A stretch of 10,618 nucleotides of DNA from Bacillota bacterium (GTDB lineage: Bacteria > Bacillota > Clostridia > Lachnospirales > Lachnospiraceae), in contig JAEYRR010000284.1 of NCBI GenBank assembly GCA_023435505.1, positions 1 through 10,618 of the forward strand, in the 5' to 3' direction. A program made the translations under genes and the position numbers. Shown here one piece after another: positions 1-6,975 of this stretch (positions within the stretch are counted from its first letter, which is position 1; the number at the start of each line of letters is the position of its first letter). The notes beneath the pieces were generated by a model, which was not told the DNA's origin, made no database searches, and was given only the letters and a program-made list of their open reading frames with translations.

Positions 1-345
1 TTACATCACTATCACAACAAAGGCGTAGCGTTAAATTTATTGCAAAACCACGTAAAGGTTGTCAAGATAGTAACCGGAACACTAATAGGTATTCTTCTAG
101 TTTTACTTGGATGGTTCATCGGTAAGAAGAGAAACTTTCTTTTAAAATTGGGATTAAGTCTGATGGTGGGTGGCGCCTTAAGTAATTTTATAGATCGAGT
201 GAAAAATGGAGATGTATTTGACTATTTTAGTATTGAACGTGGTAAAAAACTAAAGAATATTATTTTTAACATTGCAGATGTTGCTGTCCTCCTAGGTGGT
301 ATTCTATTATCCATCGGCGGAATCTTTTGTTCTAAGAATAAATGA
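1..345 (+). CDS. lspA: Signal peptidase II (lipoprotein signal peptidase), 3' part
   Basis: Membrane aspartyl protease that removes the signal peptide from diacylglyceryl-modified prolipoproteins. The gene is open at the left edge: 114 codons in frame 1 are present, and comparison with the usual 150-165 residues suggests roughly 40-50 N-terminal residues are missing. A TTG at position 40 is internal and is not a start, because family sequence continues upstream of it. Visible family motifs are the HNKGVAL segment with its conserved Asn at 16-18, GGALSNFIDR followed by GDVFDYF, where the catalytic Asp is at 220-222, and FNIAD with the second catalytic Asp at 277-279. Hydrophobic stretches around codons 20-36 and 95-108 fit transmembrane helices. 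The tail is short and basic (CSKNK). The family call is firm from the two Asp motifs. Confidence 0.93.
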   Translation, partial: LHHYHNKGVALNLLQNHVKVVKIVTGTLIGILLVLLGWFIGKKRNFLLKLGLSLMVGGALSNFIDRVKNGDVFDYFSIERGKKLKNIIFNIADVAVLLGGILLSIGGIFCSKNK

Positions 346-351
346 CAATGA

Positions 352-391
352 TTGCTTGCGTAATAAGGGTGATTACGCAAGCAACAATTTT
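352..391 (+). terminator. Intrinsic terminator after lspA
   Basis: A perfect 13-bp inverted repeat (352-364 with 372-384, loop AAGGGTG) starts 6 bases after the lspA stop. It is followed by CAA and a short TTTT run (388-391). The stem is strong but the U-tract is short, so termination may be incomplete. Confidence 0.7.
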
Positions 392-419
392 GTACTAATT
401 TATAAATCATGTTTAGAAT
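390..419 (+). promoter_or_regulatory. Predicted sigma-A promoter for the DUF1846 gene
   Basis: TTGTAC (390-395) and TAGAAT (414-419) are separated by 18 bp, just after the lspA terminator and about 60 bases before the DUF1846 start. The -35 begins within the last bases of the terminator U-tract. Both hexamers are imperfect, so this is a plausible rather than certain promoter. Its spacer contains the palindrome-like sequence listed at 396-409. Confidence 0.4.
396..409. promoter_or_regulatory. Operator-like near-palindrome, copy 1
   Basis: TAATTTATAAATCA differs by one base from the perfect palindrome TGATTTATAAATCA at 4739-4752. It sits directly after the predicted -35 of the DUF1846 promoter. 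This is a candidate protein binding site. It is A/T rich, so chance similarity cannot be excluded. Confidence 0.25.
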
Positions 420-477
420 CATTGGGTAAGGGAGCTACTCGAATACAAAATCAGACAGATGAAAGAGGTTAAAGGAA

Positions 478-1953
478 ATGCTTAGAAAAGGGTTTGATAA
501 CGAAAAGTATTTAAAGATGCAGTCGGAGCATATTAAAGAAAGAATTGCTCAATTTGACAATAAGTTATATTTGGAGTTTGGTGGAAAGTTATTTGATGAT
601 TATCATGCTTCCCGTGTTTTACCTGGTTTTGAACCATCCAGTAAGCTACAGATGTTAATGCAACTAAAGGACCAAGCAGAGATTCTTTTTGTAATCAGCG
701 CAGAAGATATTGAGAGAAATAAGATTCGTGGAGATCTGGGCATAACTTATGATATGGACGTTTTACGACTGATTGAGGAGTACAGGAATACAGGCTTATA
801 TGTAGGAAGTGTAGTAATTTCCCAATATTCCGGTCAGAACAGTGCCAGCCATTTTAGAAATAAGCTGGAGAAGAAAGGGATAGCGGTATACTATCACTAT
901 ATTATAGAAGGTTATCCTAACAATGTTGATTTGATAGTAAGTGATGAAGGGTATGGGAAAAATGATTATGTGAAGACATCCAGACCTTTGGTTGTAGTAA
1001 CAGCTCCAGGCCCTGGAAGCGGTAAGATGGCAACATGTCTTTCCCAACTTTATCATGAGCATAAACATGGGGTAAATGCAGGATACGCCAAATATGAAAC
1101 CTTCCCAATCTGGAACCTTCCTTTGAAACATCCAGTTAACTTAGCATATGAAGCAGCCACCGTAGACTTAAATGATGTCAATATGATTGATCCATATCAT
1201 TTGGAGGCGTATGGCATCAGAACTGTAAATTATAATCGTGATGTTGAAATCTTCCCAGTACTGAATGCTATGTTTAACCGCATCTATGGAACCAGCCCAT
1301 ACAAGTCCCCTACGGATATGGGTGTAAATATGGCTGGAAAATGTATTATAGATGATGACGCCTGCTGTGAAGCCTCTAAACAGGAAATTATCAGACGTTA
1401 CTTTGAAACCTTAGATAAAATTGCGTGCGACACTGCAAAGCCTAGCGAACTGGATAAGGTAAAACTCCTAATGAACCAGGCAGGAGTTGCTTTAGAGGAT
1501 AGAAGGGTAGTTGGGGCAGCAATCGAGAGAGCACATGAGACAGGCTGTGCAGCTGCAGCTATGGAACTTGAGGACGGAACTGTCATAACAGGTAAGAACT
1601 CTGATTTATTAGGACCTTCCGCAGCGTTAATCCTTAATGCTATCAAAAGGCTTGCGGGAATTGAAAAGTCAGTTCATGTGATTTCTCCACAGGCGATTGA
1701 GCCGATCCAGGAATTGAAAGTAAAGTATTTTGGTAATAAAAATCCTAGACTCCATATTGATGAAGCATTGATTGCCCTCTCTATCAGTGCTAGTACTGAT
1801 GCCAATGCCAAGCTGGCTTTAGAGCAACTGCCTAAACTTCGTGGAAGTCAGGTACACAGTACAGTAAGACTTGCTAAAGTAGACAGTAACATGTTTAAGA
1901 AACTGGGCGCTCAGCTTACTATGGCGACTCTTGCATTTAAGAAAACGATATAA
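478..1953 (+). CDS. DUF1846 family protein, function unknown
   Basis: A 491-residue protein that I recognise as a full-length member of the DUF1846 family, which is widespread in Firmicutes and has no settled function. The start ATG has an AGAGG ribosome site at 464-468. The family signatures are very well kept: KLYLEFGGKLFDDYHASR (29-46), LPGF (48-51), KIRGDLGITYD (82-92), a glycine-rich APGPGSGKMAT element (176-186) that resembles a phosphate-binding P-loop, AGYAKYETFPIWNLP (201-215), HPVNLAYEAAT (218-228), NMIDPYHLEAYG (235-246), and YKSPTDMGVNMAG (275-287). No signal peptide or membrane segment is evident, so it is probably cytosolic. The P-loop-like element suggests nucleotide or phosphate binding, but that is inference. 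It stands alone between two terminators and is probably transcribed by itself. A naming such as kinase or protease is not justified. Confidence 0.92.
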   Translation: MLRKGFDNEKYLKMQSEHIKERIAQFDNKLYLEFGGKLFDDYHASRVLPGFEPSSKLQMLMQLKDQAEILFVISAEDIERNKIRGDLGITYDMDVLRLIEEYRNTGLYVGSVVISQYSGQNSASHFRNKLEKKGIAVYYHYIIEGYPNNVDLIVSDEGYGKNDYVKTSRPLVVVTAPGPGSGKMATCLSQLYHEHKHGVNAGYAKYETFPIWNLPLKHPVNLAYEAATVDLNDVNMIDPYHLEAYGIRTVNYNRDVEIFPVLNAMFNRIYGTSPYKSPTDMGVNMAGKCIIDDDACCEASKQEIIRRYFETLDKIACDTAKPSELDKVKLLMNQAGVALEDRRVVGAAIERAHETGCAAAAMELEDGTVITGKNSDLLGPSAALILNAIKRLAGIEKSVHVISPQAIEPIQELKVKYFGNKNPRLHIDEALIALSISASTDANAKLALEQLPKLRGSQVHSTVRLAKVDSNMFKKLGAQLTMATLAFKKTI

Positions 1954-1969
1954 TAGATTCTAACTAACA

Positions 1970-2020
1970 AAAACTCCTATATCTGTATCTGTTAGGATAC
2001 GGATATAGGAGTTTTATTAA
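1970..2020. terminator. Bidirectional terminator between the DUF1846 gene and tcdA
   Basis: A 20-bp stem (1970-1989 with 1996-2015, one G-T wobble, loop TGTTAG) lies between the convergent stops at 1953 and 2022. Going + the stem ends in GTTTTATTAATTT. Going minus it ends in a run of five T before GTTAGTT. Both directions therefore have a T-rich tail, and the hairpin can end both transcripts. Confidence 0.88.
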
Positions 2021-2021
2021 T

Positions 2022-2735
2022 TTATGATTTGATTAAGTCTTTCACTACTTCCCCTGCAATAATCAGGCCTACAACAGAAGGAACAAAGGCGATGCTGCCA
2101 GGAGTCTGACGCTTTCCGGAGGCGGCAATATCAAGAGCTAATGGTTTCATAGGCTCTTCTTTGGAGTAAACCACCTTACATTTCGTAATACCTCTGGTTT
2201 TTAATTCTTTGCGCATTACTTTAGCCAGTGGGCAGACAGAGGTCTTATAGATGTCAGTAACCTCAAATCGGGTAGGATCCAGTTTATTCCCAGCTCCCAT
2301 GGAACTGATGATAGGTGTTCTGGTTTTGTTGCACTGCATGATAAGTTCGATTTTTCCTGTAACAGTATCGATGGCATCTACTACATAGTCATACTTAGAA
2401 AAATCAAATTCTCCCGCATTTTCTGGGGTAAAGAAGCATTGATAGGCATTTACTGTGGCTTCCGGATTGATATCCAGAATTCTTTCCTTCATTACATCGA
2501 CCTTATATTTGCCTACTGTAGAGTGAGTAGCTATGATCTGACGGTTTATATTAGAGAGACAGACAGTATCGTTGTCGATAATGTCCAAAGTCCCGATGCC
2601 ACTTCGTGCTAGGGCTTCACAAACAAAACCGCCGACTCCGCCCACTCCAAATACAGCAACTCGTAAGGAAGATAATTTGTCGATAGTGTCCGGCCCAACT
2701 AACAGGGCAGTACGTTCAAATTGACTATTCAACAT
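2022..2735 (-). CDS. tcdA: TcdA/CsdL-like ThiF-family E1 enzyme (tRNA t6A dehydratase)
   Basis: A 237-residue ThiF/MoeB/HesA-fold enzyme closest in layout to TcdA, which adenylates N6-threonylcarbamoyladenosine at tRNA position 37 and drives its ATP-dependent cyclisation to ct6A. Seen directly: the nucleotide-binding GVGGVGG (30-36), DNDTV (54-58), the SNINRQ arginine motif (61-66) characteristic of E1-like adenylating enzymes, VDAIDTVTGK (119-128), SSMGAGNKLDPTR (144-156), and SVCPLAK (166-172) containing Cys168. Its length matches TcdA, and it has no rhodanese or extra Cys-rich zinc domain as in MoeB or some ThiF proteins. I chose the ATG at 2735 because GAGG lies 5 bases upstream. An in-frame TTG at 2768 has no such site. 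It follows pyrG by 80 bases and has a possible promoter of its own. The leader holds two DnaA boxes. ThiF-like roles remain a less likely alternative. Confidence 0.85.
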   Translation of the reverse strand: MLNSQFERTALLVGPDTIDKLSSLRVAVFGVGGVGGFVCEALARSGIGTLDIIDNDTVCLSNINRQIIATHSTVGKYKVDVMKERILDINPEATVNAYQCFFTPENAGEFDFSKYDYVVDAIDTVTGKIELIMQCNKTRTPIISSMGAGNKLDPTRFEVTDIYKTSVCPLAKVMRKELKTRGITKCKVVYSKEEPMKPLALDIAASGKRQTPGSIAFVPSVVGLIIAGEVVKDLIKS

Positions 2736-2749
2736 GGTAACCTCATTTC

Positions 2750-2758
2750 TGTGGATAA
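2750..2758 (-). promoter_or_regulatory. Consensus DnaA box 1 (TTATCCACA)
   Basis: TGTGGATAA on the + strand is a perfect 9/9 match, read on minus, to the DnaA box TTATCCACA known from E. coli and B. subtilis. It lies 14 bases upstream of the tcdA ATG, in the gene's leader, and has the same orientation as the box at 2781-2789. Confidence 0.6.
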
Positions 2759-2780
2759 TAACTAGCAAAAATGAATCCTA

Positions 2781-2789
2781 TGTGGATAA
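2781..2789 (-). promoter_or_regulatory. Consensus DnaA box 2 (TTATCCACA)
   Basis: A second perfect TTATCCACA match on minus, exactly 31 bp from the first. That is close to three helical turns, so both would face the same side of the helix. It lies just downstream of the predicted tcdA -10 element (2804-2809), around +8 to +17 of the inferred transcript. Confidence 0.6.
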
Positions 2790-2803
2790 CATTTCTTCCT
2801 ATT

Positions 2804-2833
2804 AGTATAACACGTTTATCTTTGATATTCCAA
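2804..2833 (-). promoter_or_regulatory. Predicted promoter for tcdA inside the 3' end of pyrG
   Basis: Read on minus, TTGGAA (2833-2828), an 18-bp spacer and TATACT (2809-2804) preceded by TGT, which gives an extended -10. The -35 lies within the last codons of pyrG. No terminator hairpin is seen between pyrG and tcdA, so read-through from pyrG is also possible. Confidence 0.35.
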
Positions 2834-4420
2834 CGCAGCACCTACAAATCCTTTAAATAAAGGATGAGGTCTATTTGGACGAGATTTGAATTCCGGATGT
2901 GCTTGAGTGGCAATGAACCAAGGATGATTAGAAAGTTCAATCATTTCTACAATACGTCCATCCGGAGATTTACCTGATAAGGTCATACCCGCATTTTCCA
3001 GGTCATCGCGGTAGTAATTATTTACCTCATAACGATGTCTATGACGTTCTTCAATCAGATTACTGTTGTAAACTTCGTGAGATTTGGTTCCTTCCTTTAA
3101 TACACAAGGATAAGAGCCAAGCCGTAAGGTACCACCGATATCCTCGATGCCATCCTGTTCAGGCATCAGATGAATGACCGGATGAGTAGTTCCTGGGTCT
3201 AGTTCCGTACTATGAGCATCTGCAAAGCCTGCCACATGACGGGCAAATTCTATAATTGCCATCTGCATACCAAGACATAGGCCAAGGAATGGAAGATTGT
3301 TTGTGCGGGCATAATGGATTGCGGTAATCATGCCTTCAATTCCTCTGTTTCCAAATCCGCCAGGTACTATGACACCGCTTACATCACTAAGCAACTCGGC
3401 TATATTATCCTCAGTAACGGTTTCTGAGTCGATCCATTTGATATTGATAGAAGCTTTGTGTGCTACAGCCCCATGTTTTAGGGATTCCACAACAGAGATG
3501 TAAGCATCATGGAGCTGGGTGTACTTACCGACTAATGCTACGGTTACCTCTTTTTCAGGATTCTTCAGAGCATAAACCATGTCTCTCCATTCCTTTAAAT
3601 CAGGTTCTGGACAGTTGATTTTTAGGGATTCACAGACAATGTCCGCCAGATGCTCATTTTCCATAGCCAGAGGAGCTTCGTATAAAGTCTCTACATCTAG
3701 GTTCTGAATTACATGATTACTAGGGACATTACAGAATAAGGCAATCTTTTCTTTGATCCCCTTTTCCAATGGCAGTTCAGTACGGCAAACAATAACGTCC
3801 GGCTGAATTCCCATCCCCTGAAGCTCTTTTACACTAGCTTGGGTTGGTTTGGTTTTCATTTCTCCAGATGCACGAAGATAAGGAATTAATGTTACATGAA
3901 TTAAGATTGCATTTTCACGACCGATATCATGTTGAAATTGTCTAATAGATTCTAAAAATGGCTGACTTTCAATATCACCAACGGTACCGCCAACTTCTAT
4001 AATGGCAATTTCCTGTTTGTTGTTTCCATCGTTACGGTAGAAACGGCTCTTTATCTCATTGGTAATATGGGGAATTACCTGCACGGTTCCTCCACCGAAA
4101 TCACCACGACGTTCCTGATTTAATACAGACCAGTAAATCTTACCGGTGGTTACATTGGAACGTTTAGTTAGTTTCTCGTCGATGAAACGCTCATAATGTC
4201 CAAGGTCCAAATCCGTTTCTGCACCATCATCTGTTACAAATACTTCACCATGCTGGATAGGATTCATCGTACCTGGATCAATATTAATGTAGGGATCGAA
4301 TTTTTGCATGGTTACCGTATATCCCCTGGACTTTAGTAATCTTCCCAGGGAGGCAGCAGTTATGCCCTTACCTAGTCCGGAGACAACGCCACCTGTTACA
4401 AATACGTATTTAACAGCCAT
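2816..4420 (-). CDS. pyrG: CTP synthase (glutamine-hydrolysing)
   Basis: Makes CTP from UTP, ATP and glutamine-derived ammonia, the last step of pyrimidine nucleotide synthesis. The 534 residues match the usual length (535 in B. subtilis). The N-terminal amidoligase domain (about 1-265) shows [14 protein letters not shown] (6-19) with Lys18 in the ATP loop, [14 protein letters not shown] (66-79), and [15 protein letters not shown] (141-155). The C-terminal class I glutaminase domain (about 292-534) shows VPGGFGNRG (352-360), the nucleophile Cys382 in GLCLGMQ, and the remaining triad residues His508 and Glu510 in AHPEF. All catalytic residues are present. The ATG at 4420 is chosen because AAAGGAGG (4428-4435) sits 7 bases upstream. 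A longer frame to 4471 lacks a good site and extends the conserved N-terminus. It is divergent from ftsH and followed by tcdA. Confidence 0.98.
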   Translation of the reverse strand: MAVKYVFVTGGVVSGLGKGITAASLGRLLKSRGYTVTMQKFDPYINIDPGTMNPIQHGEVFVTDDGAETDLDLGHYERFIDEKLTKRSNVTTGKIYWSVLNQERRGDFGGGTVQVIPHITNEIKSRFYRNDGNNKQEIAIIEVGGTVGDIESQPFLESIRQFQHDIGRENAILIHVTLIPYLRASGEMKTKPTQASVKELQGMGIQPDVIVCRTELPLEKGIKEKIALFCNVPSNHVIQNLDVETLYEAPLAMENEHLADIVCESLKINCPEPDLKEWRDMVYALKNPEKEVTVALVGKYTQLHDAYISVVESLKHGAVAHKASINIKWIDSETVTEDNIAELLSDVSGVIVPGGFGNRGIEGMITAIHYARTNNLPFLGLCLGMQMAIIEFARHVAGFADAHSTELDPGTTHPVIHLMPEQDGIEDIGGTLRLGSYPCVLKEGTKSHEVYNSNLIEERHRHRYEVNNYYRDDLENAGMTLSGKSPDGRIVEMIELSNHPWFIATQAHPEFKSRPNRPHPLFKGFVGAALEYQR

Positions 4421-4477
4421 TTCATGTCCTCCTTTATATATGTGCGTTTTTAAATAGTTCAAAATAATCAAAGATAT

Positions 4478-4506
4478 ATTATAGCGTGGTGAAAAAAGAA
4501 AATCTA
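4478..4506 (-). promoter_or_regulatory. Predicted pyrG promoter
   Basis: On minus, a perfect TATAAT (4483-4478) lies about 58 bases before the pyrG ATG, with a weak TAGATT (4506-4501) 17 bp upstream. The implied leader is only about 50 nt, with no terminator hairpin and no GGGC start. The -10 is convincing, the -35 is not. Confidence 0.4.
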
Positions 4507-4737
4507 TAGACTTTTCTCTATTGTTATAATTTCCTAATTATCTAAAGTATAATTACTATTTCTGTTAATGATATTAAGTAACAAAGAGAACTAGTAGGTA
4601 GTATTCATACTGAATAATAGAGTGTTCACTAAATAGACAAAAAATAATAGTATATCTTAAAAGGGAATGTAAAAAATATATAAGGGTAGTTTATGTTTAT
4701 TTCATATTTTCTCACGGAATTTTAAGAGATAAGTCTA
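4507..4737. other. AT-rich divergent intergenic stretch between pyrG and ftsH
   Basis: The middle of the 455-bp gap between pyrG and ftsH. I see no convincing open reading frame with a ribosome site, no tRNA-like or riboswitch-like structure, and no strong hairpin. A small inverted repeat, TATTCA-TAC-TGAATA, lies at 4602-4616. Short A- and T-runs make promoter-like hexamers common here, so isolated ones are not called. Confidence 0.5.
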
Positions 4738-4766
4738 TTGATTTATAAATCAGCTTTCATTATAAT
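4738..4766 (+). promoter_or_regulatory. Sigma-A promoter for ftsH
   Basis: TTGATT (4738-4743), an optimal 17-bp spacer and a perfect TATAAT (4761-4766) predict a start near 4773. This leaves a leader of about 100 nt before the ftsH ATG. It is the best promoter match in the window. The -35 overlaps a 14-bp palindrome. Confidence 0.75.
4739..4752. promoter_or_regulatory. Perfect 14-bp palindrome over the ftsH -35 (operator candidate)
   Basis: TGATTTATAAATCA equals its own reverse complement and covers most of the -35 hexamer plus the start of the spacer, where a bound repressor would block RNA polymerase. It resembles the ArgR half-site layout TGAAT-W4-ATTCA but differs symmetrically at two positions, so no regulator is assigned. 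Confidence 0.35.
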
Positions 4767-4875
4767 GGGAATGACTATACACTAAAGAGTTTATCTACTT
4801 TTTGAGTATATATTAAGGTATTAGCAGGTAAAACTGATAAAAAGGATAGAAAAACTAGGAAGAGGAGGCGTTTGT

Positions 4876-6864
4876 ATGGAAAATAACAATGGTAAGAAGA
4901 ATAATCAAGATAATAGAAAACGAAATAATCGTACCAATATAATTATTGGGATAGTTATTACCGTAATTCTCTTTTTAATGTATACCTATATGAATCAGAT
5001 GATTCAGGAAAGTACTTATAAAGAACAAAGCTACAAAGAGTTTATGGTGCAGTTGGAGGATAAGAAGATAAAGACCGTAACGGTATTATCGGACCGAGTG
5101 GAATATCAGCTGACTTCCCAGTCAAAGGAAGATAATAATGTATATTATGCTGCTAGAATTTATGATGAGAACCTCTTAGAGAGATTAAAGAGTTCAGGTG
5201 CTGATTATAAAAGTGAGATAACCAGTACAAGTTCTGGCATTATCAGTGCTATTGTTAGTTATATCTTACCGATTGCTCTAATCTGGGTGGCTTTCTGGTT
5301 TGTATTCCGTATGATTTCCCGTAATGGGGGCGGAATGATGGGCGTTGGCAAGAGTACCGCCAAAATCTATGTAGAAAAAGAGACTGGAGTTACCTTTGCT
5401 AATGTGGCAGGTCAGGAGGAAGCGAAAGAATCCCTTTCTGAAATGGTTGATTTCCTTCATAATCCAGCAAAATATACCAAGATTGGTGCAAAGCTTCCTA
5501 AGGGAGCATTATTGGTAGGCCCTCCTGGAACAGGTAAGACCTTGCTTGCCAAGGCAGTAGCAGGAGAAGCCAAAGTACCGTTTTTCTCTCTGTCAGGTTC
5601 TGATTTCGTGGAGATGTTTGTTGGTGTAGGTGCCTCCAGAGTAAGAGATTTGTTTAAGGAGGCTCAGGCGAAGGCGCCTTGTATTATCTTTATTGATGAG
5701 GTAGATGCCATTGGTAAGAGCCGTGATAGCCGTTATGGTGGTGGTAATGATGAGCGTGAGCAGACCTTGAATCAGCTGCTTTCTGAAATGGATGGTTTTG
5801 ATTCCTCTAAAGGACTTGTCATCTTAGCAGCAACCAACCGTCCGGAAGTTTTAGATAAGGCACTTCTTAGACCAGGTCGTTTTGATCGTAGAATCATTGT
5901 AGATAAGCCTGACCTGAAAGGTCGTAAGGATGTTTTAAGAGTACATGCCAAAGATGTACTGATGGATGACTCAGTAGATTTAGATGCTATAGCACTGGCA
6001 ACTTCAGGAGCAGTAGGTTCTGATCTTGCTAATATGATAAATGAGGCTGCTATTATGGCAGTTAAGGATGGACGTGCTGCAGTGTCACAAGCGGATTTAT
6101 TTGAATCTGTGGAAGTTGTTATTGCCGGTAAGGAGAAGAAGGACCGTATTCTTGGAAAAGAAGAGAAGAAAATCGTGGCTTACCACGAGGTTGGTCATGC
6201 TTTAGTAACCGCATTGATAAAAGAAGCAGAACCTGTTCAGAAGATAACCATTGTACCACGTACTATGGGTTCCTTGGGCTATGTAATGCAGGTGCCAGAG
6301 GAAGAAAAATATCTGATGAGCAAGGAAGAGATGCTTACAAGAATAACAACATTGTTTGGTGGTCGTGCAGCTGAACAAATTATTTTCAACAGTATTACAA
6401 CCGGTGCAAGTAATGATATAGAGAAGGCTACGGAATTAGCAAGGGCAATGGTTACCCAGTATGGCATGACTGATGAATTTGGTCTTGTTTGTTTGGAAAC
6501 CGTAGAAAGTAAGTATCTGGATGGAAGAACCGTGATGAACTGTGCAGATTCTACAGCTAGTCAGGTAGATCAGGTCGTAATGAGACTTCTGAAGGAATGC
6601 TATAAGAAGGCAGAAGATCTTCTTAGAGATAACAAGGAAGTGCTAGACAAGATTGCGGGATACCTGTATGAAAAAGAAACGATCACCGGTAAAGAGTTTA
6701 TGGATATTTACCATGAAGTAACCGGCACAGCTGTAAAGATTGAGGATACTCTTCAATTAGAAATCAAGGAGGAGGAAAAACCTCTAGTAGAGCTTAAAAA
6801 GGAACCTCAGGAAGAGCCAAATAAAGAGTCTGATAAAGAGTCTGACATAGAGCCTCAGGTATAA
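4876..6864 (+). CDS. ftsH: ATP-dependent zinc metalloprotease FtsH
   Basis: A membrane-anchored AAA+ protease that extracts and degrades misfolded membrane proteins and selected regulators as a hexamer. The 662 residues hold a basic N-terminus, TM1 (about 21-43), an extracellular domain (44-121), TM2 (about 122-146), the AAA+ module, then the protease domain. Visible elements: Walker A GPPGTGKT (215-222), pore motif MFVG (247-250), Walker B IIFIDEVD (270-277), arginine fingers Arg335 and Arg338 in RPGRFDR, the zinc site HEVGH (437-441, usually HEAGH), and Asp514 in ASNDI as third zinc ligand. The last ~35 residues form a charged, repetitive tail that the core family lacks. The ATG follows AGGAGG (4863-4868) by 7 bases. 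It has its own promoter at 4738-4766. The active site is intact, so an active protease is expected. Confidence 0.97.
   Translation: MENNNGKKNNQDNRKRNNRTNIIIGIVITVILFLMYTYMNQMIQESTYKEQSYKEFMVQLEDKKIKTVTVLSDRVEYQLTSQSKEDNNVYYAARIYDENLLERLKSSGADYKSEITSTSSGIISAIVSYILPIALIWVAFWFVFRMISRNGGGMMGVGKSTAKIYVEKETGVTFANVAGQEEAKESLSEMVDFLHNPAKYTKIGAKLPKGALLVGPPGTGKTLLAKAVAGEAKVPFFSLSGSDFVEMFVGVGASRVRDLFKEAQAKAPCIIFIDEVDAIGKSRDSRYGGGNDEREQTLNQLLSEMDGFDSSKGLVILAATNRPEVLDKALLRPGRFDRRIIVDKPDLKGRKDVLRVHAKDVLMDDSVDLDAIALATSGAVGSDLANMINEAAIMAVKDGRAAVSQADLFESVEVVIAGKEKKDRILGKEEKKIVAYHEVGHALVTALIKEAEPVQKITIVPRTMGSLGYVMQVPEEEKYLMSKEEMLTRITTLFGGRAAEQIIFNSITTGASNDIEKATELARAMVTQYGMTDEFGLVCLETVESKYLDGRTVMNCADSTASQVDQVVMRLLKECYKKAEDLLRDNKEVLDKIAGYLYEKETITGKEFMDIYHEVTGTAVKIEDTLQLEIKEEEKPLVELKKEPQEEPNKESDKESDIEPQV
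6799..6858 (+). repeat. Acidic tetrapeptide repeat in the FtsH tail
   Basis: Residues 642-661 of FtsH read as five consecutive units of the pattern x-E-(P/S)-(Q/N/D): [20 protein letters not shown]. At DNA level two 12-bp copies (6823-6834 and 6835-6846) differ only in their last base, which suggests recent slippage duplication. Confidence 0.7.
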
Positions 6865-6892
6865 GGAATTAAATTAGATACAGAATTTCGAG

Positions 6893-6930
6893 ATGACTAG
6901 TAGCAGGCCTCATGGAATGTTACTAGTCAT
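6893..6930 (+). terminator. Hairpin between ftsH and uvrC, possible weak terminator
   Basis: A perfect 10-bp inverted repeat (ATGACTAGTA at 6893-6902 with 6921-6930) extends by three further pairs, one a G-T, to give 13 bp around a 12-base loop. The following bases, GCTTGCATTTAACTT, are not a proper U-tract. It could attenuate, be an RNA processing or stabilising hairpin, or terminate inefficiently. Confidence 0.45.
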
Positions 6931-6975
6931 GCTTGCATTTAACTTATTGTTTTGACTTTAGGGAGATTAAATCAT

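Noticed and set aside
2736..2768. Longer tcdA starting at TTG 2768
   Set aside because: The TTG has no ribosome site, the extension covers a DnaA box, and ATG 2735 has GAGG at good spacing where the family begins.
4421..4471. Longer pyrG starting at 4471
   Set aside because: It would run through the strong AAAGGAGG site, and the conserved N-terminus starts at the ATG at 4420.
4522..4530. Extended -10 TGTTATAAT on the + strand, a possible second ftsH promoter with a 350-nt leader
   Set aside because: No acceptable -35 lies 16-18 bp upstream (ATCTAT), the region is very AT rich, and the promoter at 4738-4766 is far better.
4602..4616. TATTCA-TAC-TGAATA inverted repeat, resembling the junction of two tandem ARG boxes
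   Set aside because: The outer halves needed for complete ARG boxes are absent on both sides, and the stem is only 6 bp. Chance is likely in this AT-rich stretch.
6313..6330. FtsH zinc motif HEVGH (codons 437-441, around 6184-6198) and the surrounding protease domain as a possible inactive variant
   Set aside because: Both zinc-binding histidines, the catalytic Glu and the third ligand Asp514 are present. The Ala-to-Val change lies at a variable HExxH position, so activity is expected.
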